Shown: positions 10,401 through 20,270, numbered from the stretch's first letter. The stretch: DNA of 23,124 nt from Rodentolepis nana (GCA_900617975.1 UZAE01013379.1:1-23124), one strand, 5' to 3'. Program-made: numbers and translations. The notes: a model not told the origin generated them from the sequence alone.

Positions 10401-11793
10401 CTCTGTTTAGATGATTCGCATATTCCAAATGCTAATCTATGGTAAGCAGGCCCATTTCTGACAATAAAACGAAAATACTCACAATGAGCGATAAACGCAT
10501 TACTTAACCCAACTGAATAAACATTTCGGATTTAATCGTTTCTCAAGTTAATTTCACTTCTCCGGCCAACCTAATTTTTGAACCGATCGAAGTTACTCAA
10601 AATGATGGCAATTCACATTAATTCACCAAACGGATAAACACTCACAAATTCGTCTCAGCATGCTTCTATGGCTAGGAAATATTCAATGGGCAATTTAATA
10701 GAGAGATAATTTTTATTTCAAGAAAAACGCTTACCCTCCTTGTCTGGATCAGAGAGTTGATGTCGAAAAGTGTCAGCTGAAAGGGGAAAGAAAGGAAATG
10801 ATCAGTTAATTCTACTCTTCCATCATGGCATGAATACAATTGACAAGTGCTATCAATGTGGAAATTAGTTGTATCGTTTGTGAGATGGTGCTTAGTGGTG
10901 AGTGATCGTCGAATAGATAGGATGTACCTGAGTAAAATTCAGAGACTTCCTCACACATCCTCATCGACTCCTTCACATTTCATCTGTCAATGGAAACCCC
11001 CTTTTGCCTCACTATCTCATTTAGAATACTAACGTCGGATATTTTTCGACCAACGACTTAAGCTACGGCAATGGCTAAATAACATTTCGGGCAAACAATT
11101 TTTTGCTAAGTAATGTGACGAATTTTAAAGGATAAAATAACACGAAAAATGCTGTCATTACTTCGTTTTGAGTTGAATTTGCATTCCTTCGGATCCTCGT
11201 TGTATTCACCTGTCCAAACGTCAGATTCGGCAACAGTTCTCACAACTGCTCTGATCATAGTGTCGTTCTCATTGACGGGAATTTCCAATTCGTTTTCAGA
11301 GGTGAGTGTCATTGAGAGGGCGCCATCATGAAAGTAGAAAACTCTAAAACTGACAACCTCTTCATTTTCCATCACTAGCGGGATCCATTTGAGTCGAGCC
11401 CTGCTGGAGTTCAAGAGACTTATTTCATTGCATATTGGTTTATACTTGCCAGCTAAAGCGAAAAAATATATGATATCATGTAAAGGTGTTCAATTGTACT
11501 GATTTGCTCTGATAAAATACTTATCGACAAGTCTCAACTAACTGTTTTGGACAGCCAACAGAAATTGGCGAATCTATATCAATTTGCCTGGATTTCGCAT
11601 GTCTTAACTGACCAAATAGCCTAGACGTAGGCTCAACAAACGTTCTAGAATAATAGTAACTACTTCAAGGAAATGGGAAATCAACATAACAATTTGGTTA
11701 GTAGAGAAAATCTATCAAGTATTGCTCACCACTGTGTGCCTTCGCCTGCAATCGAACAATTGCCAAGAGGAGAAAGAAGAACCAAGATGACAT
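7113..11793 (-). CDS. Gene A: secreted multi-FN3 protein, multi-exon model
   Basis: Predicted exons in transcription order are 11793-11730 (signal peptide), 11452-11162 (FN3-1), 10776-10735 (42 nt), 9942-9655 (FN3-2, frame broken), 8987-8898 (90 nt) and 7409-7113 (FN3-3). Every clean exon starts after a pyrimidine-rich AG and ends before GT in phase 1, so joining them keeps one frame even if FN3-2 is skipped. Symmetric phase-1 exons are characteristic of shuffled extracellular modules, and the signal peptide supports secretion or surface display. The 3' end is not found, so a membrane segment or further FN3 domains may follow. Ligand and function are unknown. Secreted FN3 proteins with a signal-peptide exon followed by an FN3 exon are known in cestodes (the oncosphere antigen type), but I have no sequence match that places it there. 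The model is hand-read and lacks transcript support. Confidence 0.65.
7688..8705. repeat. Intronic direct duplication, second copy interrupted
   Basis: The segment at about 7688-8030 is repeated at about 8060-8705. Shared strings include GCAGATGCATGA, CTGAAAGG..GAGACTAT, GTGTGCCTTT/GTGCCTTTCA, AAAG.GTCAAGTG and GACATTAACCC/ACATTTAACCC. The second copy is longer because about 240 bases (roughly 8215-8455) sit inside it. The duplication lies in the intron between the 90-nt exon and FN3-3 of gene A. Open frames here (7655-8020 and 7720-7938) are not conserved between the two copies. Confidence 0.7.
8898..8987 (-). CDS. Gene A 90-nt exon
   Basis: This candidate exon is bounded by acceptor TACTTTTAG and the strong donor GATG|GTAAGT, and is phase 1 at both ends. 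It encodes about 30 residues including K-L-S-P-E-K-N-V-S-T-V-N-F-E-I-H-Y. Spliced to its neighbours it gives a Gly at each junction and stays in frame with FN3-3. It may be a linker or the remaining half of a split FN3 domain. I cannot assign a function. The splice signals are the main support. No counterpart was found in gene B. Confidence 0.55.
9000..9110. repeat. Intronic direct repeat (pair with about 9395-9520)
   Basis: Both copies contain CATTCATTTCC-like and CATTTCCACTTTCACTTCTGTTC/CCTTTTACCTCTGTCC sequence followed by CAACATGACTTCCAATTAG. The first copy directly precedes the 90-nt exon of gene A in transcription order. The second copy has no exon behind it, so it is likely a partial duplication that did not include the exon. 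Confidence 0.7.
9655..9942 (-). pseudogene. Gene A FN3-2 block, frame inconsistent with splicing
   Basis: From 9936 the open frame encodes a good FN3 domain: A-E-R-R-T-V-A-L-T-W-Q-P-P, G-Y-Q-I-L-Y-S-Y and S-L-P-I-E-G-D-P-I-G-I-E-V-K-V, with one N-V-T glycosylation site. An acceptor CACAATAG ends at 9943. If it is used in phase 1 like the other exons, the frame shifts at a run of seven T on the plus strand (9923-9929) and soon meets a stop. Copy C has the matching frame at its start, which suggests one extra base here. No phase-1 donor is visible at the 3' end; the nearest GT sites, a GTAAGG after R-I-D-Y and a GTTTTAA before the stop, are in phases 0 and 2. It is either a decayed exon skipped in the mRNA or a sequence error in the homopolymer. 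Confidence 0.65.
10735..10776 (-). CDS. Gene A 42-nt micro-exon
   Basis: The candidate is bounded by CCCCTTTCAG and GGAGG|GTAAGC, phase 1 at both ends, 14 codons: D-T-F-R-H-Q-L-S-D-P-D-K-E-G. It is too short to be a domain and would act as a hydrophilic linker after FN3-1. The surrounding intron and the exon are conserved in gene B (20580-20620), where the acceptor survives but the donor does not. Support comes from the splice sites, the matching phase and conservation of the acceptor tract. Confidence 0.55.
11162..11452 (-). CDS. Gene A FN3-1 exon
   Basis: This 291-nt exon (97 codons, phase 1 to 1) has acceptor GCTTTAG and donor CGAA|GTAATG. It encodes G-K-Y-K-P-I-C-N-E-I-S-L-L, then R-A-R-L-K-W-I-P with the B-strand Trp, F-R-V-F-Y-F-H-D-G-A-L-S-M-T-L, N-E-L-E-I-P-V-N and I-R-A-V-V-R-T-V, ending with a second Cys (K-E-C-K-F). 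The two Cys near the domain ends could pair. N-S-S and N-D-T are possible N-glycosylation sites. The duplicate at 20969-21265 has the same splice sites and roughly 15 differences over the 83 residues I compared by eye. It is the best preserved unit of the locus. Confidence 0.8.
11730..11793 (-). CDS. Gene A signal-peptide exon
   Basis: The ATG at 11793-11791 opens a 21-codon stretch starting M-S-S-W-F-F-F-L-L-L-A-I-V-R-L and ending A-K-A-H-S, a classic signal peptide with a hydrophobic core and a likely cleavage after Ala-Lys-Ala or Ala-His-Ser. The exon ends at AGTG|GTGAGC in phase 1, which fits the FN3-1 acceptor exactly and gives Ala at the junction. It lies just below a TATA-like box. It is too short to stand out as an open frame. 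Gene B lacks it. Confidence 0.75.
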
Positions 11794-11805
11794 AGTTGGC
11801 GTGAT

Positions 11806-11807
11806 CT
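11806..11807 (-). other. Possible splice acceptor just upstream of the gene A ATG
   Basis: The sequence TTATTATTTCAG lies 12 bases before the start codon on the minus strand. It has the form of a splice acceptor. It could belong to an intron in the 5' leader or to a spliced-leader trans-splicing site, as known in flatworms. It could also be chance. Confidence 0.3.
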
Positions 11808-11843
11808 GAAATAATAATACTGGTGAACGCCTACTTCTTCTCC

Positions 11844-11853
11844 ATTTAAATAG
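11844..11853 (-). promoter_or_regulatory. TATA-like box of gene A
   Basis: CTATTTAAAT on the minus strand lies about 50 bases upstream of the start codon, so a transcript starting some 30 bases downstream would have a leader of roughly 20-30 bases. The element and its surroundings are absent from gene B, removed by the same deletion that took the signal-peptide exon. Confidence 0.4.
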
Positions 11854-11869
11854 GTCTTCTCATATGACG

Positions 11870-14800
11870 AGGCCACCATTTTTGGCTACTTGACTCACTT
11901 CACTGCATTGATAAGGCCACACTTCTTGAGTTTTCATTTTCTGCTTTTTCTGCGCCAAAATAAAACTCTTGACGTCAAAATTTTTTGCTTGACCTTTCAT
12001 GACTTGTTTAGTTCTAAATGAAAATTGCGTTGAACACATCTGAAAAAAACGATCAAAATTAATAATATTTACATATAAATGTGAAATAAGCTAAAAAATG
12101 ATAAATTTCTTTTGTAGCATAAAGTAGATTTATAATCATAGTAGCCAAACTACGGACTTCAACTTTGAAACAACACATGCGCAACAACTAATAAGATTCC
12201 CATGTGTTTAAGAGGAATTCAATGTAAGGAAATAAACAGTTTCTAAGTGAGGCCAAAAATTAATGCTTAGGTATACTTTCACTATTTCACCAAATCGCCT
12301 ACCATCTTATTATCGGAGTGCATCAATTCTAGCTAATAGATCTGAAGAATGCACTAATTTGTGGGATGATGGATTCATTCTGTGCTTAGTTGTGAGTGCT
12401 AAAATTGCTACTGATTTTGAATCCGCCGTTTCTCCATCTTCTTTCCCCTTTGTTTTCTTATCACGTGTTCGCTTGAGCCTTGACACAAATCACTTCCAAT
12501 TTCGTTCAATCTTCAATCATTTATGTACTCAAACCATGATAGAGCTTACGAAATGAAATACTGCTGATTTGCGGAACTTCTTTTGCATTTCCATTCGATC
12601 GCCATTATCAATTTCTCCTGAATTAATTTTGCTTCTAATGCTCGCTCCATATTCAACCATAGAGAGTAATTCTCAATATAGTACCTAAAGTATCCCTCTT
12701 AAAAGTTGTTACTTTGTCTAATAATTTGGTTTTCGATGATAAGCATCACCTCCACTGCATTGTGGAACGTGAACTACTGCAATTCGATTTCCGCAAGACT
12801 TTTTCATACTCTGAAGTTGCACTCCCCATCGTCTTGATACATTTTAGTTTGCTCACTTTGACATCTGATCTCATTTGCTTCCCACAATTCAAAGCCACAC
12901 ACTCAGTACATTTCTATGAGCAATAATACGAATAAAGACTTATCCTGCACTTCCACTATCTAAAATATCACCGCTGAACGTGATGCTAGCCTTAAAGTTG
13001 AAATAACTGATGCATCTCAAGCTTTACACATGGCGTTCATGATTCACCAAAGTGAAATCAGAATTTGATATCATTCCCCACCTAGAGTTCTGAAGTGAAC
13101 ATAACAAACTAGTGTGTAATGAAGTCGTCAAATACTTAGCTGATATTGGCCACCACGAGGATGAAAAGTTTATTTTGAAGCGGAATTACAGTCACCAAAC
13201 AAGGTGCATATTCCATTGTGTTGCAATACTTTGTTCGAACCAGAGTTGAGTGACTGGTTTTGGTGACACATCAGCTTCAAAACCCTATTCTCCCAATTTT
13301 AACAGTATTCATTGACAGTTTGCCATATCGCCCCAGCCCCACACCACATCTCTTCAATCCAATAGGCTGCTATTTTGGTGAAGGATTTGACGTTGATTTT
13401 GAAAGGTGGTGAGAAAGTTGTGTGCAAAGCAAAGTAATCCGGTTCACTCATTTCGATGCTAATTTGCCAATAGATTTAACGTACTTATTAATCTGATAGA
13501 ATAATTGGATTTTATCTGATTTCACAGCAAGGGAATGTACCATATCAATTAATTAATTCAATTCAATTTCGTAATTTCAATTTTACAATGCTTAAGCTTT
13601 TTTACCACACCATTAATCTTAAGCTAACTAATCATCAATACAATCTTGAATTAGTGGTGAGTTTGGTTTGATCTCAATTGCTAACATAAGTCGTAATCAG
13701 GCAATTCAGAAGTCCGATTTCGTTCTCCTTGCAAAGTTCAATTGAATTGGAAGAATTTTTGAATTTCAATACAATTTCGAAAAGGGACACCTTGGTTACT
13801 TTTCGCAATCACAATAGTCGATTTTATAGCTAAAACGATTTATCACTCGTGAAAATTCAAGACAATTCCCTAACTATACCTGTAGGTAACTGTTCCTCAG
13901 TCAATGCCTTAATGAATAAAACTATTTGTTCTTGAACAAAATTAATTCACACGACTTGACAAGGCATAATACCCTGCAATTTACAGAATGCAGCGAAAGT
14001 TTCTACTTCACCTGTCATCTTGTTTGAAATGGGTCATCACATCCATATGGTTCCACTTTACTGAACTGTTTGTCAACAGTTGGCAGTGTCACTGCATGAT
14101 GAGCATTGTCTAGTAAACAAAGTTGGAGTTGCTAGGGCAAGATCATTGGCTATTTTATGTTGTATAAATATTTTTGAGTGCTAAAACTTTTGGGTCATCC
14201 TTTCATTATTTTGTTTTGATAACTTTTTCACTCCACAAATTGCTCATGATGGCATGAATTGAGTTTGATAAATTGACTCAAGAAACACAAATTTCTCAGC
14301 GAATTAGATCAAGTGCAAGCATTCCACTCTTGTTAGCTATAATAAAATTATAAATAAAACATTGAGTTGTCTTGAACATTGTGAGTTCTCTGAATTTTTC
14401 TATTTATTTATCTGGGTGCCACGAGGGTAAAGTGCACTTTCGAAAGATAAGACGATCGTGATTGACTTAACAACAACAACAGCAATAGCAATCTTTTAAT
14501 ATGATTCATAATTTTCAAGGATCTCATCTCATATGGCGAAGAATATGCAAGCTAAATTTTTTAAGTAACTTTGCGTCAAAAGTTACTTTTATGAAAGCTC
14601 ACATGACCCAGTTGATCTTGGACAAAATCAGTCATTCAACGTACACGAGTCAATCTTGGTGGGTTCTCTCTTCTTTTGTCTTAGAGTCTAGTTGTTATCT
14701 CAGAATTAAATAACCGAACAAACTTGGGACTTAAAAATGAACCTAGACTTTCTTAACTTTCAAGTGTCTAAACTTATAAAACCATAGTTAATACCTCCAA

Positions 14801-14880
14801 AAAATGTTGCATGGAACTTGTGCATCAACCATTACCTTGAAAAGTCAGATATGGAAAGGCTTGTCCAACTCTAGCCTTTG
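11870..14880. other. Intergenic region between gene A and the LINE back half
   Basis: I see no supported gene. Short plus-strand open frames (12263-12556, 12714-12926, 14501-14713) show no family resemblance or splice pattern. The part at about 12190-12330 resembles 21690-21830, the matching upstream flank of gene B. The part at about 13090-13550 resembles a block that in gene B lies inside an intron. Confidence 0.45.
13090..13550. repeat. Duplicated block (pair with 19650-20100)
   Basis: The copies share GTTCTGAAGTGAAC, AATTACAGTCACCAAAC, CATTGTGTTGCAATACTTTG, TTTGCCATATC and AATAGATTTAAC in order. Here the block is upstream of gene A. In gene B it is inside the gene, directly before the FN3-3 exon in transcription order. 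Confidence 0.8.
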
Positions 14881-14886
14881 TAAACA

Positions 14887-16880
14887 GGCCTACCACAGGG
14901 AGCTGTCACAAGCTGTACTCCTGTCAACGTCTTCATCAATGACGTAGCTGAACAGGTGCAGACAGTCAAGGGCATCAAGTGCTTACCTTATGCAGGTGAT
15001 CTTGTTCTATGGTATTCTTCCCCTTCCCCCCCCCCCCCCCCCCCCCNCCCCCACCCCCAAAGACAAACACTCAGAAGAGGGAGGTAATTGCACTTAAAGT
15101 ATTAGCAAACTGGTGCGACAATAAGACAACGGTTATCAACACCTCGAAAACCGCATTCTAAACATTTTCATTGGCTCACCACAACATTAATCCGCATTTA
15201 AGGTACAAGGAAACTTCTATAGAAAAAATCAATGAGTTCACTTATATCCGAGTGACTTTTAACACAAAGCCAATATGGAAAGTCAGACTACTAAATAGCA
15301 GAACGAGCCTCTAATAGACTGAACGCACTGAAGCGCCTCGCAGTTAGTATACGGGCAGTGCAACCTCAACCATTAACATCACAAAATATTTGTTCAGCTG
15401 CGAGCCACTCATTAGAGCCTCTGAAGTGATTTTCAAGTCACTCAAGAAGACACACCACCAGGCATTACGACTAAATACTAGAGGGATAAAATTAGCGCCA
15501 ATTATTGCAATGTTCCTAGTTACAGGGAACACAGCAATAAGTTCCTTTATCAAAGAGAAGGCTTTGATCCTGTATGACAAGCTATTGCGCGTTCTCAGGG
15601 ACAAACTCTTCAGCACATGAGAAAATAGACCAAGATGCCTAAAAACACGATAAGGCAAAATACAGAAAGCCATGGAACTGAAGAAAGAAGTAGCTCAAAG
15701 CCCATTGGTGAACACTGATGTAAAAACTCGCACCCTATTGCTTTAAAATTTTAGGGAAGCAAATACCCCTTCAGAACAAATGTGCTCATTGGCTCTTGAG
15801 GCAATCAATGTAAACTCGCCTGCAGACCAATGGTTCCAAGTCTTCACTAACGGGTTATACGTGATGCAGGTGTTTACTCTTAACAATTCACTTTCTTTGC
15901 AGCCGCAGAACAATATGCATCTGCATTCGAAGGAGAAATGGAGGCCTTTAAGTTACCTCTAAGCCAATTGTGCTGCCTGGTTATTAATTGCTCCAATGCG
16001 GTAGTTCTTTCGAACTCGTAGGCAACAATCAATTCAATTGAAAACGTGAGCAATCCAAAGTGTCCAAGATATTCGAATGTAAATACTTATATCGGTTACT
16101 GAGAGAAAAAAATATAATTGTATTTCTTCAATGGATCTCCGGACACTGTGGCATTATAAGCAATGAGCACTCTGGCACACCTGATAAGAAGGGGACTACA
16201 ATTTTGCAAGGCATAGACCGGTCGATATCTTTCCACATAATGAAAACCTTAATCAGAAGAGAATTCAGAACTTCAAGTTGCAACGAATTTAAACTCGAAT
16301 AAAGGAGAACNTGCCTGGTTATTAATTGCTCCAATGCGGTAGTTCTTTCGAACTCGTAGGCAACAATCAATTCAATTGAAAACGTGAGCAATCCAAAGTG
16401 TCCAAGATGTACGAATGTGAAAACTTATATCGGTTACTGAGAAAAAAAACAAAATTGTAGTTCTTCAATGGATCTCCGGACACTGTGGCATTATAAGCAA
16501 TGAGCACTCTGACACACTTGATAAGAAGGGGACTACAATTTTGCAAGGCATGGACCGGTCGATATCTTTCCACATAATGAAAACCTTAATCAGAAGAGAA
16601 TTCAGAACTTCAAGTTGCAACGAATTTAAACTCGAATAAAGGAGAACCAGTGGGCTGTGGCACTCTCCAACCTAGCCGATTGGTCAAGAATCGAAACTGT
16701 TGCGGCGTTTAGACTGCGTACCAGTCACGATTGCCCCGCAAAGCACCTTCCCAGAATTTTCGAATACGCTCAACCAGCATGCTCCATACGTGATCTACAG
16801 TGTCCAGCCTTAAAGACAACGACAGAAACCCAGAGGCACTGGGAAGCCAGAAGTCAACTGACGATCTACTGTTAACTCTC
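14887..16880 (+). pseudogene. Non-LTR retrotransposon, back half: RT palm, RNase H and C-terminus (broken)
   Basis: Segments in order: the RT motif G-L-P-Q-G-A-V-T-S (14887 on), F-I-N-D-V-A, then Y-A-G-D at 14989-15000; a thumb region with L-A-N-W-C-D-N and N-T-S-K-T-A-F followed by a stop (15115-15175); A-S-N-R-L-N-A-L-K-R-L (about 15310); H-H-Q-A-L-R and I-K-E-K-A-L-I-L-Y (15450-15570); an RNase H start F-T-N-G-L-Y (about 15843-15860), F-E-G-E-M-E-A (about 15930) and L-Q-W-I-S-G-H-C-G (about 16126-16152); then a C-terminal tail with A-F-R-L-R-T-S-H-D-C and C-P-A-L-K-T-T-T-E-T-Q-R (16690-16840). Frames shift repeatedly. A long C run with an N lies at 15026-15051, and the RNase H region is duplicated. 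No poly-A tail or target-site duplication was recognised. The element cannot be active. Confidence 0.9.
15974..16647. repeat. Tandem duplication of ~337 bp in the LINE RNase H, joined at an N
   Basis: Bases 15974-16310 and 16312-16647 are nearly identical, with only a handful of differences, mostly in an A-rich stretch. A single N at 16311 separates them. Each copy holds the W-I-S-G-H-C-G RNase H segment. The exact junction at an N suggests an assembly artefact, but a recent true duplication is possible. Confidence 0.9.
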
Positions 16881-16903
16881 CTAAATATATTTTCCTCACC
16901 CAT

Positions 16904-16922
16904 CCCCCCCCCCCCTCCCCCC
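16904..16922. repeat. C-rich homopolymer tract after the LINE
   Basis: Twelve C, one T and six C follow the LINE 3' part. It resembles the C run inside the LINE at 15026-15051 and the G run at 354-365. Confidence 0.8.
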
Positions 16923-16999
16923 TCCTTTGAAAATCGAAATTCACTAAGAGGTTAATGGTAAATATCGCAAAGCCTGCCATTTCAAATAATAGCAATATT

Positions 17000-19330
17000 T
17001 CTAAATATATGAAAAAAAATTAATTTAACTGTAGTAACTATTTCTAACTCTTTCTTTGCGAATCATTATCCAATGTTTTCGTTTCCTTTGAGGGAATTCT
17101 TTATCTTTAATTATCAATTAGTCTATTTCAACTCTCCAACCTGAATGTATAAGGCCACTTGCGGAGAAGCTAACGATCCAATTATTGGCTAGCCAGGGAG
17201 TCAATCACTTGCCACCTCTTCAAGGCTATGTAAGTATAGATCGGAATAATTGGTGTGCTGCAGTATGAATAATATCCATCTTTGTAGTAAGCCGAGGTCT
17301 GCAATGATAGTACGCAATTCATTTTAAAGTGGAATTTCATATGCATGCAAAAACATTAGCTACTAGCTTAAATAAAGTATTATTGTGCTTACTTGAATTC
17401 TTGTACAATAAAAGTTGTGCTTAAAGTACTGTGAGATAAGGAATGCTTCAAGTCAAGCTAATTATGGGCACGATTTCCATTATGTCAATTAAATGATAAC
17501 TAAATTGACTAAGATGTCTTCTCTCAGTCGACTCCTGTCGACGCCTCTGATGAAAATTGATAAACTGTTAATTTAAAAGAAACACCACTTCTCCAGAATA
17601 CCTAACATGGAGCATGAGCATTATAAATGCATAGCTATTTCACTTGTTTTCACCATAGTGTACATTAAAAAACTTCCAATGTGGTAAATATCAATCTGCG
17701 GGGAATAGATGCGCTTGAATAATAAAACAAAGGCAACTTTTCACGTGACTTGAGAAAACCACAAATCTAGTCTATTTCATAGTCATAAACTCAACTACGA
17801 GTTGCTTGACCCATTCGGATGTTCCAATTTTTGAATGACCTGAACATGGCTAAACAGGCAAAGTAATTGGGTTTGACGAAACTCCGGTCTCTCGGCCCAA
17901 ACGTGATGTTGAATTACACAGCTAACAGCAAGTACTATCAGATTTGGTCTTGAACATCAACGGATTTTACTTAAACAGTGATCATGAAGAACTGAAGCCG
18001 TATTTAAAGCTTCGAGCAACCCAGTTCTCATAGATATTTACACCAGTTCATTAGTTCCATCTTTTCATGACGACACAGATCATTGAGTAAATTGAGACTT
18101 GAGGGAAATAAGACATAATTGGACATTTCACCGTGAATATGCTTTTTTCGTATTTCGTTTTTAAGTCCGACCATTCTACTTTTTTATTCCTTTTTATTAT
18201 GGTCTCACATTTCGACTCCCTTTAGCAAACAATACAACGAAAATGTCATCTCAAATGTTTGTCTAAATAAGTGAAATCATCTCGTCCTAATTACCGCGGC
18301 CTTTGGATGGTATTCCATTTGTGTCACTGAGGAACTAAATTGGATGACACAGCGACTTCCTCTAGGAGATATACAGCAAAGATTGATTAAGGAAGAACGG
18401 GAAGAGGGATAATTTTGCCACTGATTGGTAATTGAACGCTCACCCCATTTTATATCACAGAGTTGATTTCGCCAATTTTACATACAGAAAGTGATTACCC
18501 TCTTACCAATTCTGTGGATTCCCAGATAACAACGAAGTTAATGAATGAAACTAGCAAATTGAATTTTAAACTATTACGAAATTCTGAGAAATTGAATGGA
18601 AATTTGCAAAATTAAAACAATAAATCGATCTGCTGAAAGGTTCCTTTCATCAAGACTGATGAGTAAAATATGAAAAGCAAGCTATAGTGAGTCAAACTAT
18701 GAATTCATTATTAAATGACTCAATAAACAGTAGGAATTATTTACTTAATTGATTATTTAACTACCTATGGATAAGATATATCCAAAATAATTTTTTTGAT
18801 AAAATTAAGAAACTATAAAAGGCTGAATAAATAATGGGAATCAGATCATTACTTAGTCAATTATTTTAATATTTAGGGATTAGATATTTACAAACAACTG
18901 TAATTTAAGTCTGCTTGGCACGAACACACAAACACACAGCAAATCACTTTTACATTGTCTATATTTCAAATGTGATGTGAAGTTTGAATGATTAAGGAAT
19001 GGGTAAAAACGTCAAGAGTTCCAGGGTCAATAGGTGCAATGATGAGCGATAAGTTGAGACTGGAGATCTGTTCAATAACATGAATATTAACTATATATTC
19101 CCAACCATTTTAGAAAAGGTGGATTTTGAGTTACCATTCTCACAACCAAGAGCTGAACTGACCAATAGTCACTCTACGTTGTGGATATGAACTCGTTGTG
19201 ATCATGGGTACCACTTAGGAAGTCTTAATGTTGTAACGTGAACTTAGTCTTCAGGTTGGAAAATGTCGTTTTTTATTTCACCATATTTCTAGAGTGGATC
19301 CCATTTCATTAGTGAGGTAAATAATAGCAC
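17000..19330. other. Non-coding flank of gene B
   Basis: No gene is supported. The parts at about 17660-18150, 18300-18490 and 18905-19250 match blocks in the downstream flank of gene A, but their order differs: the 17660 block corresponds to 4860-5350, while the 18300 block corresponds to 3280-3480. The rest is AT-rich with no visible structure. Confidence 0.5.
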
Positions 19331-19339
19331 TACGATGGC

Positions 19340-19576
19340 TTAACCTCCAGAAAACCGTGTCTTTTGCTCCATACCTCAGATGCGTTCAATTTTTAAAAAT
19401 GTCAACTGAGTGAGAACTATTCCCTGTTTGATATTTTTTCAGGATTTTGTTGTTGTCAAAATTATATATAATTCCGTAAAATAGGTCTTTTTGTTCTCCA
19501 TTCTTTGGAGACAGCCATACTAACATTACTGTTGCATCAACCTTCCTTAATGTGACATGAGTTGGAGTGTTTGAAC
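19340..19576 (-). pseudogene. Gene B FN3-3 exon, broken
   Basis: The acceptor TTTTAG at the start matches gene A. The frame gives H-V-T-L-R-K-V-D-A-T-V-M-L-V-W and Y-G-I-I-Y-N-F-D-N-N-K, clearly FN3-3. The stop at 19386-19388 ends it well before the domain is complete. The part after it is about 60 bases shorter than in gene A, and the likely donor reads GGAG|GTTAAG instead of GAG|GTAAGA. In place of the Gln-Pro-Pro of gene A it has Leu-Ser-Pro. I infer loss of function of this exon. Confidence 0.7.
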
Positions 19577-20113
19577 CTAAAACTATAGAAAGCCCTACCT
19601 CTCCCACCCCAACCGCCCCCACATATTCTAGAAACTGGCTGGTGTTCTGAAGTGAACACCACAAACTTTGGAGCAATGAGGCCACCAAGTTCTGGCTAAT
19701 TTTTTCATCACGAGGGTGAATTACAGTCACCAAACGAGGTGAATATCTCATTGTGTTGCAATACTTTGATCAAACCAGAGTTGTATGACTGACTGTGGTT
19801 ACGCATCATCTTCAGACCTCTCTTTTGCTAATTATCACAATGCTCAGAATAATCCAGTGTTCCTTGACATTTTGCCATATCACCTGAGTTCCACATCACC
19901 TTTCTTCTTTCCACTAGGCTAGTATTTCGATGAAGTGGTTAACTTTGGTTTGGTGAGATGGAGAGAAATGTGATTGTAAAGCAAATTAATCCAGGTCACT
20001 CATTTCAATGCTAATTAGCAAATAGATTTAACATTTTATTTATTCGATAGAATAGTCGAATTCTATATGTTCCCACAGCAAGGTATTTCAAAATGACCTG
20101 ATTTCATCCCATG

Positions 20114-20270
20114 AGTGGGTGTGCCAGTAAGGTAAAATTACCTGTGTGTGATGTGCTTCTAGGTCAAATTCATTAATAGTCAGTTTCAGTTGGGTGTTGG
20201 TTTGCACACACTGTGGAAGTGGACAAACATGCATTACAATGGGATCATGATAATTTGAAGTGAGAAGTCA
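20114..20270 (-). other. Possible FN3 remnant in a gene B intron
   Basis: One minus-strand frame without stops gives Q-T-N-T-Q-L-K-L-T-I-N-E-F-D-L-E-A and ends near a good donor CACAG|GTAATT. The pattern could be the second half of an FN3 domain. The donor is phase 0, which does not fit the phase-1 rule of the locus, and no fitting acceptor is visible. Low confidence. Confidence 0.2.

Noticed and set aside
10154..10414. Plus-strand open frame of 86 codons
   Set aside because: It sits in a gene A intron, the other strand is purine-rich, and there is no recognisable motif.
11149..11331. Plus-strand open frames opposite FN3-1 (also 20956-21138)
   Set aside because: They are conserved between the copies only because the minus-strand FN3 exon is conserved.
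15344..15673. Minus-strand open frames over the LINE back half (also 16128-16573 and 16709-16995)
   Set aside because: They are shadows of the plus-strand LINE protein.
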